A stretch of 39,638 nucleotides of DNA from Crocinitomicaceae bacterium (lineage in GTDB: Bacteria > Bacteroidota > Bacteroidia > Flavobacteriales_D > Crocinitomicaceae): the NCBI GenBank assembly GCA_022448165.1, contig JAKVAS010000017.1:1-39638 (forward strand), in the 5' to 3' direction. The notes under the pieces are model-generated. The model was not told where the DNA came from. It did no database searches and saw only the letters and a list, made by a program, of their open reading frames with translations. The translations under genes and the position numbers were made by a program. Below, piece after piece: positions 1 to 10,853 of this stretch. The stretch's first letter is position 1. Each line of letters starts with the position of its first letter.

Positions 1-675
1 TTCAAGTTTCTCGGCAATAGTATACCCTCTCAATTTCAATCGATCCAAACGGTTATTGTCAAATGTATCCTCATGTATTTTAGAATGCTTTACGCCACAA
101 CGTATTAATTTTGCTAAAATTTCATGCGTCCTTGGTTGAACAGATGAGAATCGAAATGAACCTGTATCTGTCATTATTCCCAAATATAATGGAGTTCCAA
201 TCGTTTCATTCATTAAATCCTCTGAAATACTTTCAGTTAATTCAACGATCAACTGAGATGTAGAACAAACATTTGGTTCAGAAACAGCAATATCAAAAAT
301 GTCTTCAGGATCAAGATGATGATCAATCATAATACGTTTTGCTGAACACTGTAATAATAACTCTCCCATCTCTCGACCAAGTCTACCTGAACCATTATAG
401 TCTAAGCAAAAAATGAGATCTGCGGAATTCATCTCCTTAACAACAGAGTCTTGATGATTTTCAAAATCAAGAATTTCAATATCTCCTTTTGCCCAAGTAA
501 TAAATGCAGGACAAGGGTCCGGATGACAAATTACAGCTGTTTTCCCAAGTGCTTTAAGCAAATGATATAACCCTAGTGAACTTCCAATAGAGTCTCCATC
601 GGGAGACCTATGACTTGTGATAACAATTCGGTTGGATTGCTCAACTATTTCTTGTATTTCTTTTGCTTTATTCAT
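1..675 (-). CDS. DHH-family phosphoesterase (NrnA/RecJ-like), 3' end cut by window
   Basis: This gene is missing from the ORF track because it runs off the left edge; I translated it from the reverse strand. The ATG at 675-673 directly abuts the dapA stop. The 225 visible residues carry the DHH phosphoesterase signatures: SHRSPDGDSIGSS at about 21-33, a conserved Asp in LDYNGSGRLG near 92, and DHH at 118-120, followed by a TDTGSFRFSS stretch. The family uses two metal ions to degrade short oligoribonucleotides (nanoRNA) and often to dephosphorylate 3'-phosphoadenosine 5'-phosphate (NrnA type). Family members are usually about 320-340 aa, so the C-terminal DHHA1 substrate-binding domain should lie outside the window. 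It is the last visible gene of the operon with dapA and ligA. RecJ is less likely because the start of the protein goes straight into the DHH core without extra N-terminal sequence. Confidence 0.88.
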   Translation of the reverse strand, partial: MNKAKEIQEIVEQSNRIVITSHRSPDGDSIGSSLGLYHLLKALGKTAVICHPDPCPAFITWAKGDIEILDFENHQDSVVKEMNSADLIFCLDYNGSGRLGREMGELLLQCSAKRIMIDHHLDPEDIFDIAVSEPNVCSTSQLIVELTESISEDLMNETIGTPLYLGIMTDTGSFRFSSVQPRTHEILAKLIRCGVKHSKIHEDTFDNNRLDRLKLRGYTIAEKLE

Positions 676-1553
676 CTAGCTAAGCACTATTTTGGTTTCT
701 GTTTCAATTCTTGTTTTTAACCCTTCGGATACAGGATATAACGGTGGACGAAGATTTGGTTGCATAATACCTTGCGTGGCTAGTGATATTTTCACCCCAC
801 CCGGATTTCCTTCCTCAAAAAACATGTTAGTCGACGGCAACAACTCATAATGCAATTGTTTTGCTATTTCGGTATTCCCTTCAATTGCCGCATTAACCAT
901 ATCACTAAACTTCTTCGGATAAGCATTTGCAACCACCGATATTACACCTTCAACTCCCACAGAAATTAGTGGTGCTGTAATTGCGTCATCTCCTGAAAGG
1001 ACACCGAAATCTTTCGGTTTATTACTTACAATATCCATAATCTGAGAAAAGTCTCCTGATGCCTCTTTCACTGCAACAATATTATCAACAGTTCGCGCTA
1101 TTTCCAACGTTGTTTCTGCCTTTACATTTGACCCCGTTCTTCCCGGAACATTGTACAAGATAATGGGAAGATCAGTACAAGAAGCAATGTATCTATAATG
1201 TTCTAGAATTCCTTTTTGCGTTGGTTTGTTGTAATAAGGAGACACAGATAAAATACCATCAATATCAGAAGGTAGTTGCTTTAATAGCTCTCCTACGGCT
1301 CGTGTATCATTACCTCCAACACCAAAAACAATCTTCAATTGTCCTTTATTTTCCTCTTGAACAATCGATAAAGTTTTCAATTTTTCCTCCATAGATAAAA
1401 CAGGAGACTCACCTGTTGTACCTTGAACTACAAGAAAGTTTGTACCATTATCTATTTGATAACGAACTAATCTTTTCAATGCTCCTTCATCGATAGATAA
1501 ATCACTTTTGAATGGAGTAACTAATGCTACTCCCGTTCCTACAAATGGATTTT

Positions 1554-1557
<4 letters not shown>
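676..1557 (-). CDS. dapA: 4-hydroxy-tetrahydrodipicolinate synthase
   Basis: DapA condenses pyruvate with aspartate semialdehyde, the first committed step of the lysine and diaminopimelate pathway, in the cytoplasm. The 293-aa length is typical. The TIM-barrel lyase features are visible: GTTGE at about 46-50 (the Thr pair of the proton relay), tyrosine in SPYYNKP near 108-109, YNVPGRTG with Tyr135 and Arg140, and the Schiff-base lysine Lys164 in VAVKEASGD. The ATG overlaps the stop of the upstream DUF6913-like gene by 4 nt and the TAG abuts the ATG of the DHH gene, so it is translated as part of an operon with ligA. No feature distinguishes it from N-acetylneuraminate lyase except context and the GTTGES motif, but the DapA motif set is strong. 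Confidence 0.96.
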
Positions 1558-4895
<3,338 letters not shown>

Positions 4896-4900
4896 TCTTC

Positions 4901-5548
4901 TTAGTTTTTTCCTTTAAAATAATGGGTGTATCCAAACCCTACTAACAGGTAAGATGTAACCGTATTAAATGAGGCAGGATCATATCCTCCATTTGAGCTT
5001 AAACCAATGTGTTCGGGTTGAAAACCCTTTCCTTGAACACCATATCCAATAATCCAACGATATGAATTTTGCTCATCCGAAGTCAACACAAACCCCACAG
5101 TTGCTTCTATTAAAGAAGATCCGACTTGAACATTTACAACATTCACTCCCTTTGATTGATAAGATGAAAAAAAACTTTGATTATACCCCATTTTAACTCC
5201 CAAATCCGTTGCAAATCGATCACTATGAAACTTATCCCAACCCAACTTTAGAAAACCGCCTGCTGAATGAACACCGCCAAGCCTAGGCTCTGGAACACTA
5301 AATTCATTTATAGTAAAATAGGAATACTTAACCCCTGCACCAAAATGAAAGTGAAACGGAAAAGAATACTGAGCATATGGACTTACATTCACCAATCCCT
5401 GCATAACATCCCCAAACAAAGGATTCGTAACTGACACAGGCAAACCTAACTCTACATTAAATGTATATTTGGGGTTTATCTTTTGTGCTACAGTCGAGGT
5501 GTAAAAGCACAAACAAAAAACGAGTGAATAAATAACTTTTCTCATCAT
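4901..5548 (-). CDS. Small outer-membrane beta-barrel protein, first gene of the ligA operon
   Basis: The 215-aa product begins with a clear signal peptide (MMRKVIYSLVFCLCFYTS, probable cleavage after TVA). The rest is made of alternating aromatic/polar strands (YAQYSFPFHFHFGAGVKYSYF, LLVGFGYTHYF), with a C-terminal strand of the kind recognised by the Bam machinery. This is the pattern of an 8- to 10-strand outer-membrane barrel common in Bacteroidota. I cannot name the ligand or the subfamily. Start choice is ambiguous between two consecutive ATGs. It is the first gene of the leftward operon and is divergent from the EamA gene, with about 60-75 bp between them; no good TAnnTTTG box was found for the minus direction. 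Confidence 0.75.
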   Translation of the reverse strand: MMRKVIYSLVFCLCFYTSTVAQKINPKYTFNVELGLPVSVTNPLFGDVMQGLVNVSPYAQYSFPFHFHFGAGVKYSYFTINEFSVPEPRLGGVHSAGGFLKLGWDKFHSDRFATDLGVKMGYNQSFFSSYQSKGVNVVNVQVGSSLIEATVGFVLTSDEQNSYRWIIGYGVQGKGFQPEHIGLSSNGGYDPASFNTVTSYLLVGFGYTHYFKGKN

Positions 5549-5611
5549 AATACCTAACGCTAATCTACCAATTTAATTTCATTATTGACACCCCTATATT
5601 GAAATTAGGTG

Positions 5612-5619
5612 TACTTTTG
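5612..5619 (+). promoter_or_regulatory. -7 box (TACTTTTG) of the EamA gene
   Basis: TACTTTTG matches the Bacteroidota -7 consensus TAnnTTTG. Only 4 nt separate it from the GTG start at 5624, so transcription would start at or next to the start codon (leaderless mRNA). The -33 element is weak: the nearest TTG, at 5585-5587, is 24 nt away. Confidence 0.6.
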
Positions 5620-5623
5620 CGCC

Positions 5624-6511
5624 GTGAATAAAGGAATTGCTTACATCATTCTTGCGGGAATTTGTTTTACTGTTGTAAACTTCTTCGTAAAACTTCTAGG
5701 TCCCAATGGTTCGACTCCTCTTTTTGAGAATCTGCAGACCTACCCTGCACATGAACTAGTGCTTGCTCGTTCGATTATTTCATTTATAATTAGTTATGCA
5801 ATTATTCGAAAGCGAAAATTAACTGTCTTAGGAAATAATCGTCTTTGGTTAATTATTAGGGGGCTTGCAGGTACAATCGCCCTCACTATTTTCTTCTATA
5901 GCATGCATCATCTGCCCTTAGCAATTGCTGCCATCGTTCAATATTTAGCACCAATATTCACAATATTCTTTGCGATTATACTTCTAAAGGAAAAAGTTCG
6001 TAAAATTCAATGGATATTTATTACGATGTCCTTTATTGGAGTATTATTCATAGGACTTGACAAACTACTATTAAATTCCAACAACCTATCATTTTTATGG
6101 TTAGGACTTGGGATAGTTTCAGCCGTTTTTTCTGGTCTTGCTTATACGGCAATTTTGAAACTAAAAAGTACAGATAATGCACTCACAATTGTCATGTACT
6201 TTCCAATGATTGCGATCCCTGTGATGACCTTATTCTGCTTATTTGAATTTACCATGCCAAAAGGAATTGAATGGATTATCTTATTGATAATTGGAGTATT
6301 TACTCAATTCGCACAGATACTAATGACAAAAGCACTTCATAATGGCTCAGCATCTACCATTACGCCATTTCAATACATTGGTGCGGTATATGCTTTTTTA
6401 ATTGGGTATTTCATTTTTGATGAAATCACAAGCTGGATAATTGATATTGGAATGATTCTAGTTGTATTAGGTGTATTACTGAATGCACTGTCAAGGCGAT
6501 CAAAATCGTGA
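5624..6511 (+). CDS. EamA/DMT-superfamily transporter
   Basis: A 10-helix drug/metabolite transporter of about 295 aa with two EamA repeats. The first repeat ends near the motif AAIVQYLAPIFTIFFA, and the second repeat has a matching ITPFQYIGAVYAFLIGY, so the internal duplication is visible. Cargo cannot be read from sequence; members export amino acids, nucleotides or other metabolites. The ORF track starts at a GTG at 5609, but that codon lies upstream of and partly in the -7 box, so I choose the GTG at 5624 (protein begins MNKGIAYIIL). The next in-frame ATG is far inside, so a non-ATG start is forced. The gene ends 22 nt before the DUF58 gene. Confidence 0.88.
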   Translation: MNKGIAYIILAGICFTVVNFFVKLLGPNGSTPLFENLQTYPAHELVLARSIISFIISYAIIRKRKLTVLGNNRLWLIIRGLAGTIALTIFFYSMHHLPLAIAAIVQYLAPIFTIFFAIILLKEKVRKIQWIFITMSFIGVLFIGLDKLLLNSNNLSFLWLGLGIVSAVFSGLAYTAILKLKSTDNALTIVMYFPMIAIPVMTLFCLFEFTMPKGIEWIILLIIGVFTQFAQILMTKALHNGSASTITPFQYIGAVYAFLIGYFIFDEITSWIIDIGMILVVLGVLLNALSRRSKS

Positions 6512-6520
6512 TTATTTTAC

Positions 6521-6528
6521 TATCTTTA
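6521..6528 (+). promoter_or_regulatory. Possible -7 box (TATCTTTA) of the DUF58 gene
   Basis: TATCTTTA differs from TAnnTTTG only in the last base and sits 5 nt before the ATG at 6534. The same octamer occurs 6 nt before the queE start (33773-33780), which supports it as a real element rather than chance. Confidence 0.4.
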
Positions 6529-6533
6529 ATCCT

Positions 6534-7454
6534 ATGAGTCAGAAGATAGAACGGGATAAACTTGCGCTTTTTGGAAATCTTGAAATACTTGCCAAACAGG
6601 TAGTTGAAGGATTCATAACAGGACTTCATAAAAGTCCTTTTCACGGGTTTTCTGTGGAATTTGCTGAGCACCGTCTCTACAACAAGGGAGAATCTACTAG
6701 ACACATCGACTGGAAACTTTATGCAAGAACTGGTAAACTATTCACAAAAAAATATGAAGAAGAAACAAATCTTCGTTGCCAAATTGTTATTGATTGCTCA
6801 AGCTCCATGCTTTATCCTGTAGATGCTATTGAGAATAAACTACAATTTTCAGTATATGCTGCGGCTTCATTAATAGAACTTTTAAAAAAGCAACGTGATG
6901 CTGTTGGACTCTCTTTATTTACAGATAAGATTGAATTGCACACTGCAACAAAATCATCCATGCGCCACCATCGATACTTATATAGTGAGCTAGAGAAACA
7001 CTTAAATCAATTCAATAAAAGCGAACACAAAGCAACATCAACCATACAATCACTTCATGATATCGCTGAATTGTCGCATCAGCGAAGTTTGATAATCGTA
7101 TTCTCTGATCTACTAGATAATCCTGAGCACCAAGATGAGTTCTTTCAAGCACTTCAACACTTAAAACATAACAAGCATGAAGTAATTGTTTTCCATACTA
7201 TGGACAAAAAATCTGAATTAGATTTTGAATTAGAAAATCGTCCATACAATCTTATAGACATGGAAACTGGAGACAGCATAAAGCTCCAACCCAATCAATT
7301 CAAAGAAGAATACTCAAAATCAATTCAATCTTACTTTAAAAACATCGAAATGAAATGTGCTGATTATCACATTGATTTTATGCCTGCAGATATCGCAAAA
7401 GGATATAATGATGTTTTGCTTAGATACCTATTAAAACGGCAACGTTTACACTAA
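6534..7454 (+). CDS. DUF58 domain protein (vWA-like)
   Basis: A soluble protein of about 306 aa. The conserved DUF58 block is visible in the N-terminal half (HGFSVEFAEHRLYNKGE followed by TRHIDWKLYARTG), followed by a von Willebrand A-like fold with a MIDAS-type metal-binding motif IDCSSSM and later IVFSDLLD. Family members usually pair with a MoxR AAA+ ATPase and work in complex assembly or chaperone-like roles; no MoxR gene lies in this window. The ORF track begins at 6483, but the extra 17 residues overlap the EamA end and look unrelated, so I take the ATG at 6534. Its TAA overlaps the stop of the converging DUF4301 gene in the four bases CTAA. Confidence 0.85.
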   Translation: MSQKIERDKLALFGNLEILAKQVVEGFITGLHKSPFHGFSVEFAEHRLYNKGESTRHIDWKLYARTGKLFTKKYEEETNLRCQIVIDCSSSMLYPVDAIENKLQFSVYAAASLIELLKKQRDAVGLSLFTDKIELHTATKSSMRHHRYLYSELEKHLNQFNKSEHKATSTIQSLHDIAELSHQRSLIIVFSDLLDNPEHQDEFFQALQHLKHNKHEVIVFHTMDKKSELDFELENRPYNLIDMETGDSIKLQPNQFKEEYSKSIQSYFKNIEMKCADYHIDFMPADIAKGYNDVLLRYLLKRQRLH

Positions 7455-8794
7455 GCAGAATGTAAAGGAGCTAATAAATCTAAGACAGTTTTTACTGGAG
7501 TAAAATTTTCTCCTGAAACTTCTACAAAAATTGTATTCCAATTACTCATGGCTCCATTCCACAACCCAGGAAGCTCTCTGTAATTAACGGTTTGTCCTTT
7601 ATGATCTTTCTTAACGACAATACAATGATCTGAATTAGAAAACTTCGTGATATCTAGGCGGTTTCCGTAAACATCTGTTTTCGCCGCTGCAATTATAACA
7701 GGATTGAAATGGCTACTAGATTTTAACAATTCTTGATCTTCTTCTTTATTTGAGATCTGAACCTTTTCAATAATCTGTTTAGATTGAACCCCTTCAGTTT
7801 TAATCCAAAACGGACCACCACCTGGAGCACCTTCATTCTTTACCATCCCGCAAATTCTTGTTGGGCGCAAAAACACTTGTTCTAAAGAAGTCTCATCAAA
7901 CAAATTGAGTTCAGATGCGTGTAAAAATTGATACTTCTTATTTAATTGAATCAATCCTTCCTTTGTGAAATTTGATTTTAAGGCTAATAAATCCGATTTA
8001 AAACAATCCAATACGTTTAACAATTGCCTCCACATTTTCGTAGAGCTTTCTGAATGTTTCTGATGCTGAATGTTATCAATGTTCTTAATCAAAAGAATAT
8101 CCGCATCAACATCGTTCAAATTGCTCAATAGAGCTCCATGTCCAGCCGGTCTTCTCAAAGCACTCCCATTATCCATTACCATTTTCTGATGCTCATCAAA
8201 ACAATAGGCATTCGTATCAATACTCTGACTCGAATAAGATAAGTCAATAGAATTGGAAGACACTCCAAGTGAATTAACACTTTCCGCTATCACTTCTTTA
8301 AAATCTTCTTGAACAGTAAAATGAACACCAACACCTTTAGGAAAAATATTCTTTGCCTGAATTATTTGTTCTTGAAATGGATTTAGATATTCATCATCAT
8401 AGATATGAAATGGGATTAATCCCTTTGGAAGGTCATTAGCTTCTAAAACAAACTTTGCCTTTTCCAGATCAGACAACTGATCAAATGATTCTCCACACTC
8501 ATTCTTCGCACTCTTGTATAGGGCCAGTGATTTAATACTTTCGAAAAAAAGCTTTATTTCATCAGTATACTTTTGCTTCATGACAAACTCACGCAAAAAG
8601 CTAAACATACGTGACCCTGAACCAGATGCAGGAATGAAAAAACTGACCTTTTGATCATTAAACGAATCATCAAAAGAATCCAACGAAATAATGCCATTTC
8701 CCACCCCACACGCTTCAATCAATTTAAGATGCTTTTTATCCTCAAAAACTTGTCTTTTTTGATCCAATATCGATTGTTCGCTATTCTTTTCCAT
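7451..8794 (-). CDS. DUF4301 family protein (nucleotidyltransferase-like motif)
   Basis: A 447-aa soluble protein of the Bacteroidota DUF4301 family. Recognisable marks are SFFIPASGSGSRMFSFLREF near 51-70, RRPAGHGALLSNLND, KNEGAPGGGPFWIK, and PGLWNGAMSNWNTIFVEV near the C-terminus. The glycine-rich GSGSRM sequence resembles the nucleotide-binding loop of sugar-phosphate nucleotidyltransferases (GGxGxRL), and HGALLSNLNDVDADILLIKN resembles their central acidic motif; this is my inference from pattern, not an established function. It is convergent with DUF58 (4-nt stop overlap) and divergent from the methyltransferase with only about 32 bp between the two start codons. Confidence 0.82.
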   Translation of the reverse strand: MEKNSEQSILDQKRQVFEDKKHLKLIEACGVGNGIISLDSFDDSFNDQKVSFFIPASGSGSRMFSFLREFVMKQKYTDEIKLFFESIKSLALYKSAKNECGESFDQLSDLEKAKFVLEANDLPKGLIPFHIYDDEYLNPFQEQIIQAKNIFPKGVGVHFTVQEDFKEVIAESVNSLGVSSNSIDLSYSSQSIDTNAYCFDEHQKMVMDNGSALRRPAGHGALLSNLNDVDADILLIKNIDNIQHQKHSESSTKMWRQLLNVLDCFKSDLLALKSNFTKEGLIQLNKKYQFLHASELNLFDETSLEQVFLRPTRICGMVKNEGAPGGGPFWIKTEGVQSKQIIEKVQISNKEEDQELLKSSSHFNPVIIAAAKTDVYGNRLDITKFSNSDHCIVVKKDHKGQTVNYRELPGLWNGAMSNWNTIFVEVSGENFTPVKTVLDLLAPLHSA

Positions 8795-8812
8795 TAATTC
8801 CTTAAAGATTCT

Positions 8813-8820
8813 TTATTTTG
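8813..8820 (+). promoter_or_regulatory. Probable -7 box (TTATTTTG) of the methyltransferase gene
   Basis: TATTTTG is one T short of TAnnTTTG. It overlaps the ORF-track TTG start at 8818 and lies 6 nt before the GTG at 8827, which argues for the GTG as the true, near-leaderless start. Confidence 0.4.
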
Positions 8821-8826
8821 CACGTT

Positions 8827-9579
8827 GTGAAACTTCTGCTCGAATATATAAAATATCGCTGGAAAGCAAAACTAAGACATGGTATTCATTCACCTTTTGT
8901 GTATGATCTATCTGACAACTGCTTGTCTATCTCCATATCCAAAGAAGATCAACAATCTTTAAACGCGTTTTTCTCGAAGCTCAGTAGCGATAATAGAACA
9001 ATAGACATTCAAGATTTTGGTGCTGGCTCTAAACGTTTAAGTTCACATCGAAAAGTTTCTAAAATACTATCAAATAGCTCATCTAAAGGAAAGTATGGCA
9101 AACTACTTTATCAAATATCAAAACATTATCGTCCCGAAAGAACATTAGAGCTTGGAACATCTTTAGGAGTAGGAACACACTACTTACACCTTGGATTTCC
9201 CGAAGGAAAAATCACAACAATTGAAGCCTGCCCCAACACACGTTCAATCGCACTTGAAAATCTTCCAACAGGAATAAACAGCATTCAAAGTACATTTTCC
9301 AACTACCTGCCTCAAATAGCAAAATCATTCGATTTGGTATTTATTGACGGACATCATGACGGTGACGCATTGTTAAAATACCTTGAAGAGTCTGATCAAT
9401 TCACTCATGACGATACAATTTTTATACTGGACGACATTCGCTGGAGTGCTTCTATGAAGGCAGCATGGAATAAAATTATCGATAATCCAAAATATAATGT
9501 CACATTAGATTTTTTCAGAGTAGGAATCATAGTAAAACGACCAACTCAAGAAAAAGAACACTTCTCTCTCAGAATGTAG
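8827..9579 (+). CDS. Class I SAM-dependent methyltransferase
   Basis: About 250 aa with a Bacteroidota-typical N-terminal signature (AKLRHGIHSPFVYDLSDN) followed by an O-methyltransferase-like SAM fold: LELGTSLGVGTHYL (motif I), ITTIEACPN (acidic residue that binds the ribose), FDLVFIDGHHDGD and FILDDIRWS. The substrate is unknown; similar folds methylate small catechol-like molecules. The track start (TTG 8818) falls in the -7 box, so GTG 8827 (MKLLLEYIKY) is preferred; no early ATG exists. The 3' end overlaps the converging anti-sigma gene by 11 nt, leaving no room for a shared terminator. Confidence 0.85.
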   Translation: MKLLLEYIKYRWKAKLRHGIHSPFVYDLSDNCLSISISKEDQQSLNAFFSKLSSDNRTIDIQDFGAGSKRLSSHRKVSKILSNSSSKGKYGKLLYQISKHYRPERTLELGTSLGVGTHYLHLGFPEGKITTIEACPNTRSIALENLPTGINSIQSTFSNYLPQIAKSFDLVFIDGHHDGDALLKYLEESDQFTHDDTIFILDDIRWSASMKAAWNKIIDNPKYNVTLDFFRVGIIVKRPTQEKEHFSLRM

Positions 9580-10261
9580 TTGTCAAAAGATCAAGTAATT
9601 CTGGCTGTTCGCTTGTTGGAATAGAATACGAAACCCCCACTTCTTCCCCTTCAAAAATACCATCAGGGTGATCATCTTCACCCCTTGTAGCACCAGTTGC
9701 ATTAGCCAAAACAGCATGAGAAAGACCATTTTCCACATCTTGAACATCTGAATCAACCAATTCGAATTCATTAACATCTAAATCCAAAACAGGTGAAGTA
9801 CTAGAAACTTCCTCTTCTAAAAGGTCAAGATTATTTTCATCAGCAATCTCTTCAGTTTTGTGTTCATCAGAAGCCACTAATTGTTTTTCACTTGAATCAA
9901 TTGACGTATTATTTAAAAATGGAATTGTTAAAAACACCAACAATCCAACAGCTGCTATTTGAACCAAAGGTTGACGATGCAATGGTTTATTTTTTGGAAC
10001 AATGGAGGCTAACATGGAACTATACCATACTCCTGTAGCCTTCGGATAAGTAGAAACAAACAATTCATCCAATTCTTTCTTCGTTTCCTTCTTAGGCAAT
10101 ACCCTTGACGCCATCGCAACACCGTCAACATCTAGAAACACCTGTTTAAGATTATTAAATTCATCTTCATTTGTACAAATATCTGACAACTCAACTTTTT
10201 CCTCAACAGAAAGTGACTTAAACTCCTTTTCTCGTACTATATCTATTATATCCTTTACCAT
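9569..10261 (-). CDS. Putative membrane anti-sigma factor
   Basis: A 230-aa single-pass membrane protein with no database-recognisable motif to me. Residues 1-95 are cytoplasmic and helical, one transmembrane helix lies at about 98-116 (PLVQIAAVGLLVFLTIPFL), and the remaining 110 residues are very acidic and probably periplasmic (DENNLDLLEEEV, GEDDHPDGIFEGEEVG). This topology, and its place 1 nt after the ECF sigma gene, is what an anti-sigma factor shows. The zinc-binding HxxxCxxC motif of classical ZAS anti-sigma factors is absent. It may act as a signal-responsive membrane tether for the sigma factor; this is inference from topology and context. Confidence 0.6.
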   Translation of the reverse strand: MVKDIIDIVREKEFKSLSVEEKVELSDICTNEDEFNNLKQVFLDVDGVAMASRVLPKKETKKELDELFVSTYPKATGVWYSSMLASIVPKNKPLHRQPLVQIAAVGLLVFLTIPFLNNTSIDSSEKQLVASDEHKTEEIADENNLDLLEEEVSSTSPVLDLDVNEFELVDSDVQDVENGLSHAVLANATGATRGEDDHPDGIFEGEEVGVSYSIPTSEQPELLDLLTTTF

Positions 10262-10262
10262 C

Positions 10263-10853
10263 CTATCTATTCATTATCGGATTAAAATCTTTCAAGCTTT
10301 TTGCCAAATACTTAGTAGCATAAAATAAGCGTGACTTCACCGTCCCATCACTTATCTCTAGCACTTCAGCAATCTCTTTTATAGACAAACCATTCAAATG
10401 TCTTAGTTTAAACACTTCGCTATGTTTTAAATCTAAATCATCAAGACTCATTTCAAACCTCTCACGAAACTGTCCATCTTGAACCTCATTCATAACATTA
10501 GCTCCCTCATCACTGACTGGATAAGAACTATCTAAACCATTACTTATATTCTTTCTAACTTCTTGTTTCTTATACTCGTTTTTGCACATATTATTTGCTA
10601 CCGAATAAACCCATGTTTTAAACCTTCTAGAAGGATCGAATAATTCAGGTCTTTTAATAATTTTAGCAAAAATATCATGGACAAAATCCTCTGCCTTTTC
10701 GCGGTCTTTCCATAACATTCGTATGAAATATCCAAGCAAAGCACTAGCGTATCGCGCATAGATTTCATCAAATGCCCGTTTATCCCCCTTAGAAATAGAG
10801 ATCATCAAGTCTTCATCAGACATCGATTTATATTGCGGTTTTATCAATCGCAT
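10263..10853 (-). CDS. ECF-type RNA polymerase sigma-70 factor
   Basis: About 196 aa with the two-domain ECF layout: region 2 (GDKRAFDEIYARYASALLGY, then KAEDFVHDIFAKI, RRFKTWVYSVANNMCKNEYKK) and region 4 (HSEVFKLRHLNGLSIKEIAEVLEISDGTVKSRLFYA helix-turn-helix). It would direct RNA polymerase to a private promoter set. The ORF track gives a TTG at 10856; the ATG at 10853 is preferred because it forms a TGATG junction with the stop of the upstream lipoprotein gene. The anti-sigma candidate starts 1 nt after its TAG. The trio is tightly coupled, so the lipoprotein and the anti-sigma factor probably belong to the same signalling circuit. Confidence 0.93.
   Translation of the reverse strand: MRLIKPQYKSMSDEDLMISISKGDKRAFDEIYARYASALLGYFIRMLWKDREKAEDFVHDIFAKIIKRPELFDPSRRFKTWVYSVANNMCKNEYKKQEVRKNISNGLDSSYPVSDEGANVMNEVQDGQFRERFEMSLDDLDLKHSEVFKLRHLNGLSIKEIAEVLEISDGTVKSRLFYATKYLAKSLKDFNPIMNR

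Noticed and set aside
6534-7454. MoxR/DUF58 (Bat-type) operon
   Set aside because: Only the DUF58 gene is present; neither MoxR nor BatA/BatB-like genes are adjacent.
9583-9777. ORF MLMNSNWLIQ on minus strand
   Set aside because: Out-of-frame shadow of the anti-sigma candidate gene.
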